This document shows, one piece after another, positions 1-5,184 of a DNA stretch of 8,651 nt; position 1 is the first letter of the stretch, and every line of letters begins with the position of its first letter. Below the pieces are notes generated by a model. It worked only from the letters and a program-made list of their open reading frames with translations. It ran no database searches and was not told the DNA's origin. The stretch is from an uncultured Clostridia bacterium (GTDB lineage: Bacteria > Bacillota > Clostridia > Christensenellales > Maliibacteriaceae), in contig CAKTSO010000073.1 of NCBI GenBank assembly GCA_934613185.1, forward strand, positions 1 through 8,651, written 5' to 3'. Both the position numbers and the translations under genes were made by a program.

Positions 1-289
1 GGCTGACATAGCGCGACAGGCGAATCTCGCGGAATCGAACGCTCCCCTCTTCGACGAGCGACGACAAAAAGCCGTAGTCCTCCGTCCGCATCAGGCGCTC
101 ATGCACATCCGGCCGCAGAAGCAGCGCGCGCACCGCGTCGTCCAGACGGATCGACGTTTCAAACGCAACGACATCTTCAAACGGAATATAGGAAAGGCGT
201 GCCAAAACCAGGCAGTCTGCTTCGTTCAGCGGCGCGACATCGAAGGGAATATCGCCGCGCCATTCAAGATAATCCATGATCCCGGTCAT
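1..289 (-). CDS. DUF2974 (Mbeg1-like) putative alpha/beta hydrolase, N-terminal part
   Basis: This is the first 96 codons of a gene whose 3' part lies beyond the left edge. The protein begins MTGIMDYLEWRGDIPF and continues with LNEADCLVLARLSYIPFEDVV, matching from memory the conserved N-terminus of DUF2974/Mbeg1-like proteins (D-Y-L-x-W-R-G-D followed by N-E-x-D-x-L-x-L-x-x-L-x-Y). Family members are lipase-like alpha/beta hydrolases common in Firmicutes, and their substrate is generally unknown. The nucleophile elbow and catalytic triad would lie in the missing part, so activity cannot be judged. The start at 289 is chosen because a GGGAG Shine-Dalgarno lies 8 nt upstream; the next in-frame ATG (275-277) is worse placed. 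It lies 88 bp downstream of the transglycosylase gene on the same strand, with its own likely promoter in the gap. The family call is fairly secure and the function is not. Confidence 0.75.
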   Translation of the reverse strand, partial: MTGIMDYLEWRGDIPFDVAPLNEADCLVLARLSYIPFEDVVAFETSIRLDDAVRALLLRPDVHERLMRTEDYGFLSSLVEEGSVRFREIRLSRYVS

Positions 290-338
290 GATCTCATCTC
301 CCAAATTCGTTTCCCGCGGACTTGAAGCCGCATCGAAT

Positions 339-366
339 ATTATACTTCAAAACGCCGTTTCGGCAA
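339..366 (-). promoter_or_regulatory. Putative sigma-A promoter for the DUF2974 gene
   Basis: Read on the minus strand, a perfect -10 box TATAAT (339-344) is preceded after 16 nt by TTGCCG (361-366; 4 of 6 matches to TTGACA). It lies about 50 bp upstream of the ATG at 289. The -35 box sits inside the hairpin that follows the transglycosylase gene, so termination of one gene and initiation of the next share the same bases. Confidence 0.5.
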
Positions 367-373
367 GCGTTTT
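349..373 (-). terminator. Hairpin after the transglycosylase gene, weak terminator candidate
   Basis: AAAACGC (349-355) and GCGTTTT (367-373) are perfect complements. An alternative inner pairing of CCG and CGG around TTT is also possible. The hairpin starts 5 bp past the stop codon of the minus-strand transglycosylase gene. The U-rich stretch on the minus strand is mostly inside the stem and is followed by GAAG rather than a U run, so termination may be partial and some read-through into the DUF2974 gene is likely. Confidence 0.35.
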
Positions 374-377
374 CTCG

Positions 378-1757
378 TCACTGCCGCGCGTCGTGCTGCG
401 CCCAAAGCGGCGCGTACTGTTCGGCCAGCGCGGCGTGTTCCGCATACGTCCTGGAATAGGCGATCACACCCGTCGCCGGGTCGGTCAAAAGAAAATACAA
501 ATACCCCTCGGCGACATAATCCGCATCGGGCGACACCGCCGCGACAAGCGCCGCCTCGCCCGGGCTGCAAATCGGCCCGACGGGAAGCCCCGTGACGCGA
601 TAGGTGTTATAGGGCGAATCGATCGCCACATCCTCCTGCGTCATCGTCAGCGCGCTTTTGCCGCTTGCATACTGCGCCGTCACGTCGCTTTGCAGCGGCA
701 TCCCGGCGGCAAGGCGGTTGTGGAACACCGCCGATATTTTGGAAAAGCTCTCGCTCGTCCCCTCTTTCTGGATCACGGAGGCGAGCGTCACCGCGTCGTC
801 CAGCGACATGCCGCTTTGCGACAGCGCGGCGGAAAATTCCTCGCGCGACACAATCTCGGAAAACCGCGTCAGCATTTTGTCGATCACCGCTTCTTCGCTC
901 GTGTGGACGAAGATCTCGTAAGTATCGGGGAAAAGATAGCCCTCCAGCGCGTAATTTCGACTCGCCGCGTTCTCCCCCGCCAGCGCGTCCGCGACAAAGG
1001 GATACACTTCATATCCCGTGCCCGTTTTGCACAGTTCCAAAAAGCGCGCCGCAGAGAACGTGCCTCCCTCGGCCGCGATCTTCTCTTCCAATTGCGACGC
1101 CATGTCTTCCAGCTTCGTGCCTTCAATGATCGTCACGCGCATCGTGCGCTGCATATCTTCCAATGCCGCGTCTTCGCTCTGCACGGGCGTGGGCGTCGCG
1201 ACCGGTTCTTCCGGGCGGTCGCCGAGCGGCAGAATGAAAACCAGCGCGCCGACGATCAGCATCATCAGCACCGCGCCGACGATCAAAACCACTTTCGCGC
1301 CGCGCCCTTTGCGTTTTTGAGGTTTCTGCGGCGCGGGCGGCGTTATTCGCGCTTCATATTGGGCAAGGCGCATGGCCAAGCGTTCCGCCGCGCCGGGCGC
1401 GTCGGACACAAACATGCGGTCCTGCAAGGCACGCGGCAGATCGTCGATCGACACATATTTTGCGGCGTAAACGGCAAAAAGTCCCGCTTTTTTCAGGCGC
1501 TGAAACGTCTGAAAGAGCCGTTCCTGTCTGCTGCCCGCGACCGCATGCGCGTCGTCCACCGCCAAAATCAGCGCGTCCGCCTGCCGAAGCGCCGCGTCCG
1601 CGCGGCGTTTCAATTCCGGATTCGCCGCAAGCGCCGCATCGTCGTAATGATCGATAAAAACACGCATTCCCCGGACGCGCAGCGCGTCGCGAAGCGCGGC
1701 GCACAATCTTGCGCCCTGCCCCTGCGTGCCCGCCCGGCATGCGATCATGACATTCAT
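378..1757 (-). CDS. mltG: Endolytic transglycosylase MltG with an extra N-terminal TIR-like cytoplasmic domain
   Basis: A 459-residue protein. MltG (YceG family) is an inner-membrane lytic transglycosylase that cuts nascent peptidoglycan and terminates glycan strands. Residues 154-178 form one transmembrane helix. A LysM-like subdomain follows around 205-250, then the YceG catalytic domain with LEGYLFPDTYEI (271-282), LASVIQKEG (325-333; Glu332 is the likely catalytic acid), VFHNRLAAGMPLQSD (344-358), and SPYNTYRVTGLPVGPI (381-396). Typical MltG proteins have roughly 340-390 residues. The surplus is at the N-terminus: residues 1-138 show alternating strands and helices (VMIACRAG, a helix at 15-29, MRVFIDHY, ADALILAVDD, GLFAVYAAKY), the pattern of a TIR or flavodoxin-like fold, with Glu79 near where TIR domains carry their catalytic Glu. 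A basic, Pro-rich linker (139-153) leads into the membrane helix. The start is supported by AGGGG 9 nt upstream. The MltG call is firm; the nature of the N-terminal domain is inferred. Confidence 0.93.
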   Translation of the reverse strand: MNVMIACRAGTQGQGARLCAALRDALRVRGMRVFIDHYDDAALAANPELKRRADAALRQADALILAVDDAHAVAGSRQERLFQTFQRLKKAGLFAVYAAKYVSIDDLPRALQDRMFVSDAPGAAERLAMRLAQYEARITPPAPQKPQKRKGRGAKVVLIVGAVLMMLIVGALVFILPLGDRPEEPVATPTPVQSEDAALEDMQRTMRVTIIEGTKLEDMASQLEEKIAAEGGTFSAARFLELCKTGTGYEVYPFVADALAGENAASRNYALEGYLFPDTYEIFVHTSEEAVIDKMLTRFSEIVSREEFSAALSQSGMSLDDAVTLASVIQKEGTSESFSKISAVFHNRLAAGMPLQSDVTAQYASGKSALTMTQEDVAIDSPYNTYRVTGLPVGPICSPGEAALVAAVSPDADYVAEGYLYFLLTDPATGVIAYSRTYAEHAALAEQYAPLWAQHDARQ

Positions 1758-1831
1758 ATAACGTTTCCCCTTTTTTGAGAAAGGATCCCGCCCGAGTCCG
1801 ATTTTCGACAGCGCTCGCGCGGCATGAATGT

Positions 1832-1861
1832 ATCATAACACATTCCCATACATTTTCGCAA
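1832..1861 (-). promoter_or_regulatory. Putative sigma-A promoter (extended -10) of the mltG gene
   Basis: On the minus strand a TATGAT -10 box (1832-1837) carries an upstream TGt extended -10 element. After 18 nt it is preceded by TTGCGA (1856-1861; 4 of 6 matches). The predicted start near 1825 gives a leader of about 68 nt before the mltG ATG. The -35 box overlaps the U tract of the preceding terminator, so mltG appears to be transcribed separately from the amino acid importer. Confidence 0.5.
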
Positions 1862-1898
1862 AAACAAAACGCCGTGAAAGCGCAAAGCTTCCACGGCG
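1860..1898 (-). terminator. Rho-independent terminator of the lysine importer operon
   Basis: A stem of CGCCGTG (1870-1876) with CACGGCG (1892-1898) is extended, after one A/C mismatch, by AAGC (1878-1881) with GCTT (1887-1890) around a 5-nt loop. On the minus strand it is followed by TTTTGTTTTT (1869 down to 1860). It starts about 24 bp past the ATPase stop codon. A run of seven Ts (1901-1907) on the plus-strand side means the hairpin could also act in the other direction, but no plus-strand gene needs it. Confidence 0.85.
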
Positions 1899-1922
1899 CG
1901 TTTTTTTGGAATATTCGGGCCT

Positions 1923-2660
1923 TCAACGATTCATGAAGCGCGACAGGAAATCGCGCGTCTCCTGACGTTCGGGCGCGGAGAAAAGCTTTTTGGGGTCGCC
2001 CGCTTCGCAGATGACGCCGTCCTTCATGAAAACGGCCTTGTTCGACACGTCGCGCGCGAAGTCCATCTCGTGCGTGACGACGAGCATCGTCATGCCTTCT
2101 TTTGCAAGGTCGCGCATAACGTCGAGCACCTCGCCGACCATTTCGGGATCGAGCGCGCTCGTCGGTTCGTCAAACAGGAGCACTTCCGGCTGCATGGCGA
2201 GCGCACGCGCAATGGCGACGCGCTGCTTCTGGCCGCCCGAAAGCTGGCGCGGCTTTGCGCCGATATAAGGCGCCATGCCGACCTTATCGAGGAACATCAT
2301 CGCGCGCTCCTGCGCCTCTTCCTTCTTCATCTTCAGCACTTTCGTCTGCCCGATGACGCAGTTTTCAAGAACCGTCATGTTGTTGAACAGATTGAAGCTC
2401 TGAAACACCATGCCGACGCGCGCACGATAGGCCGCTTCGTTGACCTTGCCCTGCGTGACGTCCTCGCCGTGAAACAGGATGCTGCCGCTCGTGGGACGTT
2501 CCAGAAGATTGATGCAGCGAAGGAGCGTCGACTTGCCCGAGCCGGACGCGCCGATGATGCTCGTCACATCACCCGTGCTGACGGTAAAGTCGATGTCGCG
2601 CAGGACGCTGTTCGTGCCGAACGTCTTGGAAAGATGCTGTACCTGTAAGATCTCGTTCAT
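1923..2660 (-). CDS. Polar amino acid (probably lysine) ABC importer, ATP-binding subunit
   Basis: A 245-residue single-domain ATPase of the GlnQ/HisP/ArtP class, the usual length. It powers import by binding the cytoplasmic face of the permease dimer. Visible motifs are Walker A GASGSGKST (37-45), Q-loop Gln87 in VFQSFNLF, signature LSGGQ (140-144), Walker B VLLFDEP (160-166), D-loop SALD (168-171) and switch His197 in VVTHEMDFA. All catalytic positions look intact. Its ATG overlaps the permease stop codon by 4 bp (ATGA at 2657-2660), and a strong AGGAGGAG ribosome site lies within the permease gene end, indicating translational coupling. It is the last gene of the riboswitch-led operon, with a terminator just downstream. 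The family alone would only give polar amino acid; lysine is inferred from the riboswitch upstream of the operon. Confidence 0.95.
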   Translation of the reverse strand: MNEILQVQHLSKTFGTNSVLRDIDFTVSTGDVTSIIGASGSGKSTLLRCINLLERPTSGSILFHGEDVTQGKVNEAAYRARVGMVFQSFNLFNNMTVLENCVIGQTKVLKMKKEEAQERAMMFLDKVGMAPYIGAKPRQLSGGQKQRVAIARALAMQPEVLLFDEPTSALDPEMVGEVLDVMRDLAKEGMTMLVVTHEMDFARDVSNKAVFMKDGVICEAGDPKKLFSAPERQETRDFLSRFMNR

Positions 2661-3457
2661 GCGTGCTCCTCCTCATCCTGCTGCCAGCCCTTGCCCTGGA
2701 AGCGGTGCAGGCCGCTGGTGAAGGCAAGCGTGTCGGTCGTTGCAAGGTCGTAGTTCTGCGGTCCGTCGAGCTTTGTCTCCCACAGGCGCAGAAGGCGCGA
2801 CGCCACTAGCGTCATCGTAAGGTAGATCGCCATGACCACCGTCGCGGACTCAAAGTAGGTATACAGCGCGCCGACGACGGACTTGTGAACGAAGAACAGG
2901 TCGGTGATGCTGATGACGGAAAGCACCGAAGTGTCTTTGATGTTGATGATCAGGTTGTTGCCGATCTGCGGCACGATATTGCGCAGAGTCTGCGGCAAAA
3001 TGACGTAGCGCATCGTCTGCCAATGCGTCATGCCGATGGCCTTCGCGCCCTCGTTCTGACCGGGATCGACCGACAGGATGCCGCCGCGCACGGTTTCCGC
3101 CATGTACGCGCCGGTGTTGATCGACACGATGAAGAACGCCGCCGTCCACATTCCCATTTTGATATTGAACAGAACCTGGCTGCCGTAGTAAATGAACACG
3201 GCCTGCACGATCATGGGCGTGCCGCGGAACACTTCCACATAGATGTAGAGGATCGCCTTGACGATCCGCAGCAGCACGCGCTTGGCGGGATTGTCGCGCC
3301 TGGACACCGGGATCGTCTGCACCGCGCCGACCGCAAAGCCGATCAGGCAGCCGATCACCGTGCCGACGAGCGAGATCAGAAGCGTCGTTCCCGCGCCGCG
3401 CAGATAGCTTGTTCCGTACTTGGTCACGACTTTGACCAGATTCTCCCAAAAACTCAA
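2657..3457 (-). CDS. Polar amino acid (probably lysine) ABC importer, permease subunit
   Basis: A 266-residue inner-membrane permease of the HisM/GlnP family, probably acting as a homodimer because only one permease gene is present. Hydrophobic segments lie near 23-47, 66-92, 105-122, 163-185 and 202-222. The family motif EVFRGTPMIVQ (75-85) and the EAA loop contacting the ATPase (136-159, with EGAKAIGMTHWQ) are both present. The start is a TTG: AAGGGG lies 9 nt upstream and there is no in-frame ATG before residue 81. About 39 polar residues follow the last helix and end DEEEHA; this tail is longer than usual for the family and may face the cytoplasm near the ATPase. It lies 115 bp downstream of the binding-protein gene, across a stem-loop, and overlaps the ATPase gene by 4 bp. 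Confidence 0.93.
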   Translation of the reverse strand: MSFWENLVKVVTKYGTSYLRGAGTTLLISLVGTVIGCLIGFAVGAVQTIPVSRRDNPAKRVLLRIVKAILYIYVEVFRGTPMIVQAVFIYYGSQVLFNIKMGMWTAAFFIVSINTGAYMAETVRGGILSVDPGQNEGAKAIGMTHWQTMRYVILPQTLRNIVPQIGNNLIINIKDTSVLSVISITDLFFVHKSVVGALYTYFESATVVMAIYLTMTLVASRLLRLWETKLDGPQNYDLATTDTLAFTSGLHRFQGKGWQQDEEEHA

Positions 3458-3483
3458 CTTGCTTTTCCCCTTTTCTCATCACA

Positions 3484-3519
3484 CGGCAGTCCGGCGATTT
3501 TTTATCGCACAAACTGCCG
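3484..3519 (-). other. Intercistronic stem-loop between binding-protein and permease genes
   Basis: CGGCAGT (3484-3490) pairs with ACTGCCG (3513-3519), and an inner GCGAT (3494-3498) pairs with ATCGC (3504-3508) around a 5-nt loop. On the minus transcript no U run follows, so it is not a normal terminator. Stem-loops in this position of importer operons are known to protect the upstream binding-protein message from 3' decay or to cause partial termination, giving more binding protein than permease. That role is inferred here. Confidence 0.5.
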
Positions 3520-3532
3520 CTGATTTCTACAT

Positions 3533-3538
3533 ATTATA
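3533..3538 (-). promoter_or_regulatory. Possible internal -10 element upstream of the permease gene
   Basis: A perfect TATAAT on the minus strand lies in the gap after the binding-protein gene, about 75 bp upstream of the permease start. No good -35 box is visible at 16-18 nt, so this may be a weak secondary promoter or chance in an AT-rich patch. Confidence 0.2.
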
Positions 3539-3572
3539 TAGCGTCTTATCGGAACGGAACCGAATCCGCCGA

Positions 3573-4457
3573 TCAGTCTTCGCTCAGCGGCTGGATCGAG
3601 ATCGCCTCGGTCATCATCGCGTCGAAGTCGTCCGTCGTCAGATTTTCCAGAACGCCGTTGACCGCGTCGAGCAGCTCGGTGTTGCCCTTCTTGACGGAGA
3701 TGCCGATGTTGATGTCTTCATCGGAGACCTCAAATTCCCCGTCGGTGCCGGTGAAGTCAAGAAGCTTGAAGTCCGGGTAAGCGACGAGAGCCGCCGTGCC
3801 GGTGGGAAGGTCGGTCACGACCAGATCGACCGTGCCCGCGTTGAGCGCCACAAGCATGGCGGGCGCCGTCTCCTGCGCGGGAAGAATGTCCGCGTCGGGA
3901 ATCTGCGGCAGGCAGTTGTCGTACCAGATGGTGCCGAGCTGAGAGGTGCAGGTCGCGCCCGCAAGATCCGCAACGCTCGTCGCGTTCGCATATTCGCTGT
4001 CCTTATTGACGAGGGTCACGATCGTGGCGTAGTAATAGGGGCTGGTGAAGTCGACCTGCTCGAGGCGCTCCGACGTGATGGACTGGCCGGCAATGACCAT
4101 GTCCACATCGCCGGTCTTAACGGCGGGAACGAGGCTGTCCCAGTCGAGCTTGACGATTTCAAGGTCGTAGCCGAGCTGCTCGCAGATGTACTTCGCCATC
4201 ATCACGTCGTAGCCGTTGGCGTAATCGCTCGAACCGGAGATCGGGACAGCGCCGTTGGAATCGTCGGGCTGCGTCCAGTTATAGGGGGCGTAGGCGCATT
4301 CCATCGCCACGCGCAGGGTCTTCGTCCCGGCCGCGCCTTCCGTCGCCGCCGCGTTGTTGTTCGCCGCGCTGTCGTCCGCAGCGCTGCCGCCGCAGGCGAC
4401 GAGTGCCAGGACCATTGCCAGTGCAAGAACCAGTGCAAGTACCTTTCTCATTGTCAT
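3573..4457 (-). CDS. Polar amino acid (probably lysine) ABC importer, substrate-binding lipoprotein
   Basis: A 294-residue extracellular solute-binding protein of family 3, anchored to the outer face of the membrane and delivering its ligand to the permease. The N-terminus MTMRKVLALVLAL... is a lipoprotein signal peptide with lipobox LVAC and lipidated Cys22, then a Ser/Ala/Asn-rich linker to about residue 45. The family core follows: VAMECAYAPYNW (50-61), GYDVMMAKYI (82-91), GDVDMVIAGQSITSERLEQVDFTSPYY (116-142; Arg131 aligns with the ligand-carboxylate Arg) and DLVVTDLPTG (211-220; Asp216 aligns with the ligand-ammonium Asp). The start at 4457 has AAGGA 6 nt upstream; 4451 is an alternative. 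An in-frame ATG further upstream at 4514 lies inside the leader terminator hairpin and is not credible. It is the first gene after the lysine riboswitch, which is the basis for naming lysine. Confidence 0.93.
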   Translation of the reverse strand: MTMRKVLALVLALAMVLALVACGGSAADDSAANNNAAATEGAAGTKTLRVAMECAYAPYNWTQPDDSNGAVPISGSSDYANGYDVMMAKYICEQLGYDLEIVKLDWDSLVPAVKTGDVDMVIAGQSITSERLEQVDFTSPYYYATIVTLVNKDSEYANATSVADLAGATCTSQLGTIWYDNCLPQIPDADILPAQETAPAMLVALNAGTVDLVVTDLPTGTAALVAYPDFKLLDFTGTDGEFEVSDEDINIGISVKKGNTELLDAVNGVLENLTTDDFDAMMTEAISIQPLSED

Positions 4458-4483
4458 TTGCCATCCTTCGTTGTTTATTAACC

Positions 4484-4518
4484 AAAAAACATGGACGCTT
4501 AAGCGAGCGTCCATGTTT
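4484..4518 (-). terminator. Leader terminator, expression platform of the lysine riboswitch
   Basis: A perfect 13-bp stem (4487-4499 with 4506-4518; core ACATGGACGCT) has a 6-nt loop. On the minus strand the U run TTTTTT (4489 down to 4484) starts within the 3' end of the stem. It lies between the aptamer and the ribosome site of the binding-protein gene, so transcription must pass it to reach the operon. One possible competing pairing is GAGCG of the aptamer's 3' flank (4574-4570) with CGCTC (4509-4505) in the 5' arm and loop; that pairing is a guess. Confidence 0.85.
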
Positions 4519-4564
4519 CAAAAAACAGTAAAACAAAAACGATGTTTTGTCTTATGCGATCTTT

Positions 4565-4720
4565 GATAGCGCTCCACCTAAGTGACAGTCCGACGGATCT
4601 TATCCCCCGGCCCGGCGCACAAAAGTTCAAGCACCCTTCTGCGGCCTCGGCGGCGACCCCTTTCGCTTTGGCATTGCCTGCTGCGTCTTCAAAGCTACTC
4701 TTGGCTACCGCGCCTCTATC
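4565..4720 (-). promoter_or_regulatory. Lysine riboswitch (L-box) aptamer
   Basis: A minus-strand leader RNA with the hallmarks of the lysine riboswitch class. In transcription order these are GATAGAGGCGC (4720-4710), AAGAGTA (4702-4696), GCGAAAGGGGTCGCCGCCGA (4666-4647), CTGTCA (4588-4583) with a short CAC-TTAG-GTG P5 hairpin, and GGAGCGCTATC (4575-4565). The closing P1 stem is GATAG with CTATC. Order, spacing and the roughly 156-nt length agree with known L-boxes such as that of Bacillus subtilis lysC. The class binds free L-lysine and turns genes off. A terminator follows at once, so lysine should cause early termination upstream of the importer genes. Recognition is by conserved motifs seen in the sequence; a covariance-model search was not run. 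Confidence 0.9.
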
Positions 4721-4743
4721 CTCTGCTTTATTCGGTTGGCATT

Positions 4744-4771
4744 ATTATAACGCCCTTTCTTTCTTTGTCAA
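4744..4771 (-). promoter_or_regulatory. Consensus sigma-A promoter of the lysine importer operon
   Basis: On the minus strand a perfect TTGACA (4766-4771) and a perfect TATAAT (4744-4749) are separated by 16 nt. The predicted start near 4737 lies about 17 nt before the riboswitch aptamer, giving a leader of about 280 nt to the ATG at 4457. Such a strong constitutive-looking promoter fits a design in which control is exerted by the riboswitch rather than at initiation. Confidence 0.88.
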
Positions 4772-5011
4772 GCGCCTTTTTCGCGTTTTTCTCGAACAAA
4801 ATCGTCTTTTTCGAGGAAAACGGACAGAAAAATCGATCCGTTGCAATCTTTTGCATTCTTTCGCAATCGGCCGCTGCGGCAATTTTCGGTTTTCCGCGTC
4901 CGTTTGTTCGTTTCCGATATTTTAAAAGGCATCCGTTTTTTTGTACGGGACACACACGTTTTACGAGCGTTTTTCGGCTGTGTCCTGTCAAAAAAACCGT
5001 ATACAAAATGC
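4772..5011 (+). other. Divergent intergenic region with no recognisable gene; one long inverted repeat
   Basis: This AT-richer stretch separates the two divergent promoters. Open frames on both strands here lack ribosome sites and recognisable protein sequence and run through the lysine promoter or riboswitch. The clearest structure is an imperfect 12-bp inverted repeat, 4784-4795 with 4811-4822 (CGTTTTTCTCGA against TCGAGGAAAACG, one G/T wobble), just upstream of the lysine promoter. Smaller inverted repeats are AACGGA/TCCGTT (4819-4824 with 4837-4842) and GGACACA/TGTGTCC (4948-4954 with 4979-4985). These could be operators or chance. Confidence 0.5.
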
Positions 5012-5040
5012 TTGACAACCCATATTTTTTCATGTATTCT
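5012..5040 (+). promoter_or_regulatory. Putative sigma-A promoter of the carbohydrate importer operon
   Basis: TTGACA (5012-5017, perfect) and TATTCT (5035-5040, 4 of 6 matches to TATAAT) are separated by 17 nt. The predicted start near 5047 gives a leader of about 138 nt before the ATPase ATG. The weaker -10 box would suit a regulated promoter. Confidence 0.65.
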
Positions 5041-5082
5041 GACTGCAAAAGATGAACGGAACGATTAAGTCGGCTATTTTTA

Positions 5083-5096
5083 TGGAAACATTTACA
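5083..5096 (+). promoter_or_regulatory. Possible cre-like (catabolite control) site in the leader
   Basis: TGGAAACATTTACA matches the Firmicutes cre consensus TGWAANCGNTNWCA at all but two defined positions; one mismatch is in the central CG. It lies about 36 nt downstream of the predicted transcription start, where CcpA or another LacI-family repressor could block elongation. Mismatch in the central CG makes this tentative. Confidence 0.25.
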
Positions 5097-5097
5097 T

Positions 5098-5128
5098 GTG
5101 CGATGTCGTTTTTAATCGGCATCCGCAC
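5098..5128 (+). other. Leader stem-loop upstream of the carbohydrate importer
   Basis: GTGCGATGTCG (5098-5108) pairs with CGGCATcCGCAC (5117-5128) to give 11 base pairs, one of them G/U, with a single bulged C at 5123 and an 8-nt U-rich loop. No U run follows, so it is not a terminator. It may stabilise the message or bind a regulator; no known riboswitch class was recognised. Confidence 0.4.
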
Positions 5129-5184
5129 CTGTAATGAGAGAATTGAAAACCTTCACTCCCACGCCCGAAAGAAAGGAGCGCGCG

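Noticed and set aside
276..1778. A 500-codon open frame on the plus strand
   Set aside because: It is antisense to mltG, extremely Arg/His-rich, has no recognisable motif or ribosome site, and is a by-product of GC-rich codon use in the real gene.
3420..4481. A 353-codon open frame on the plus strand
   Set aside because: It is antisense to the lysine-binding lipoprotein gene, has low-complexity Arg/Val/Asp composition and no family motif.
4487..4518. Reading the 13-bp inverted repeat as an operator or IS end
   Set aside because: Its position after a lysine aptamer, the adjoining U run on the minus strand and the missing transposase make a riboswitch terminator the better explanation.
4841..4900. 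Short direct repeats of GCAATC and a GCCGC/GCGGC pair
   Set aside because: Too few and too short to be a repeat array, CRISPR or origin; probably chance in an AT/GC-mixed spacer.
4728..5048. A 106-codon minus-strand frame in the divergent intergenic region
   Set aside because: No ribosome site or family motif, and its 3' end runs through the consensus lysine promoter.
4542..5055. Plus-strand small frames over the riboswitch and intergenic region
   Set aside because: They run antisense through the conserved lysine aptamer, where the sequence is explained by RNA structure; no ribosome sites were seen.
5134..5184. Upstream in-frame ATG for the double-domain ATPase
   Set aside because: No Shine-Dalgarno precedes it and the 17 extra residues resemble no ATPase N-terminus; the ATG at 5185 has AAAGGAG in place.
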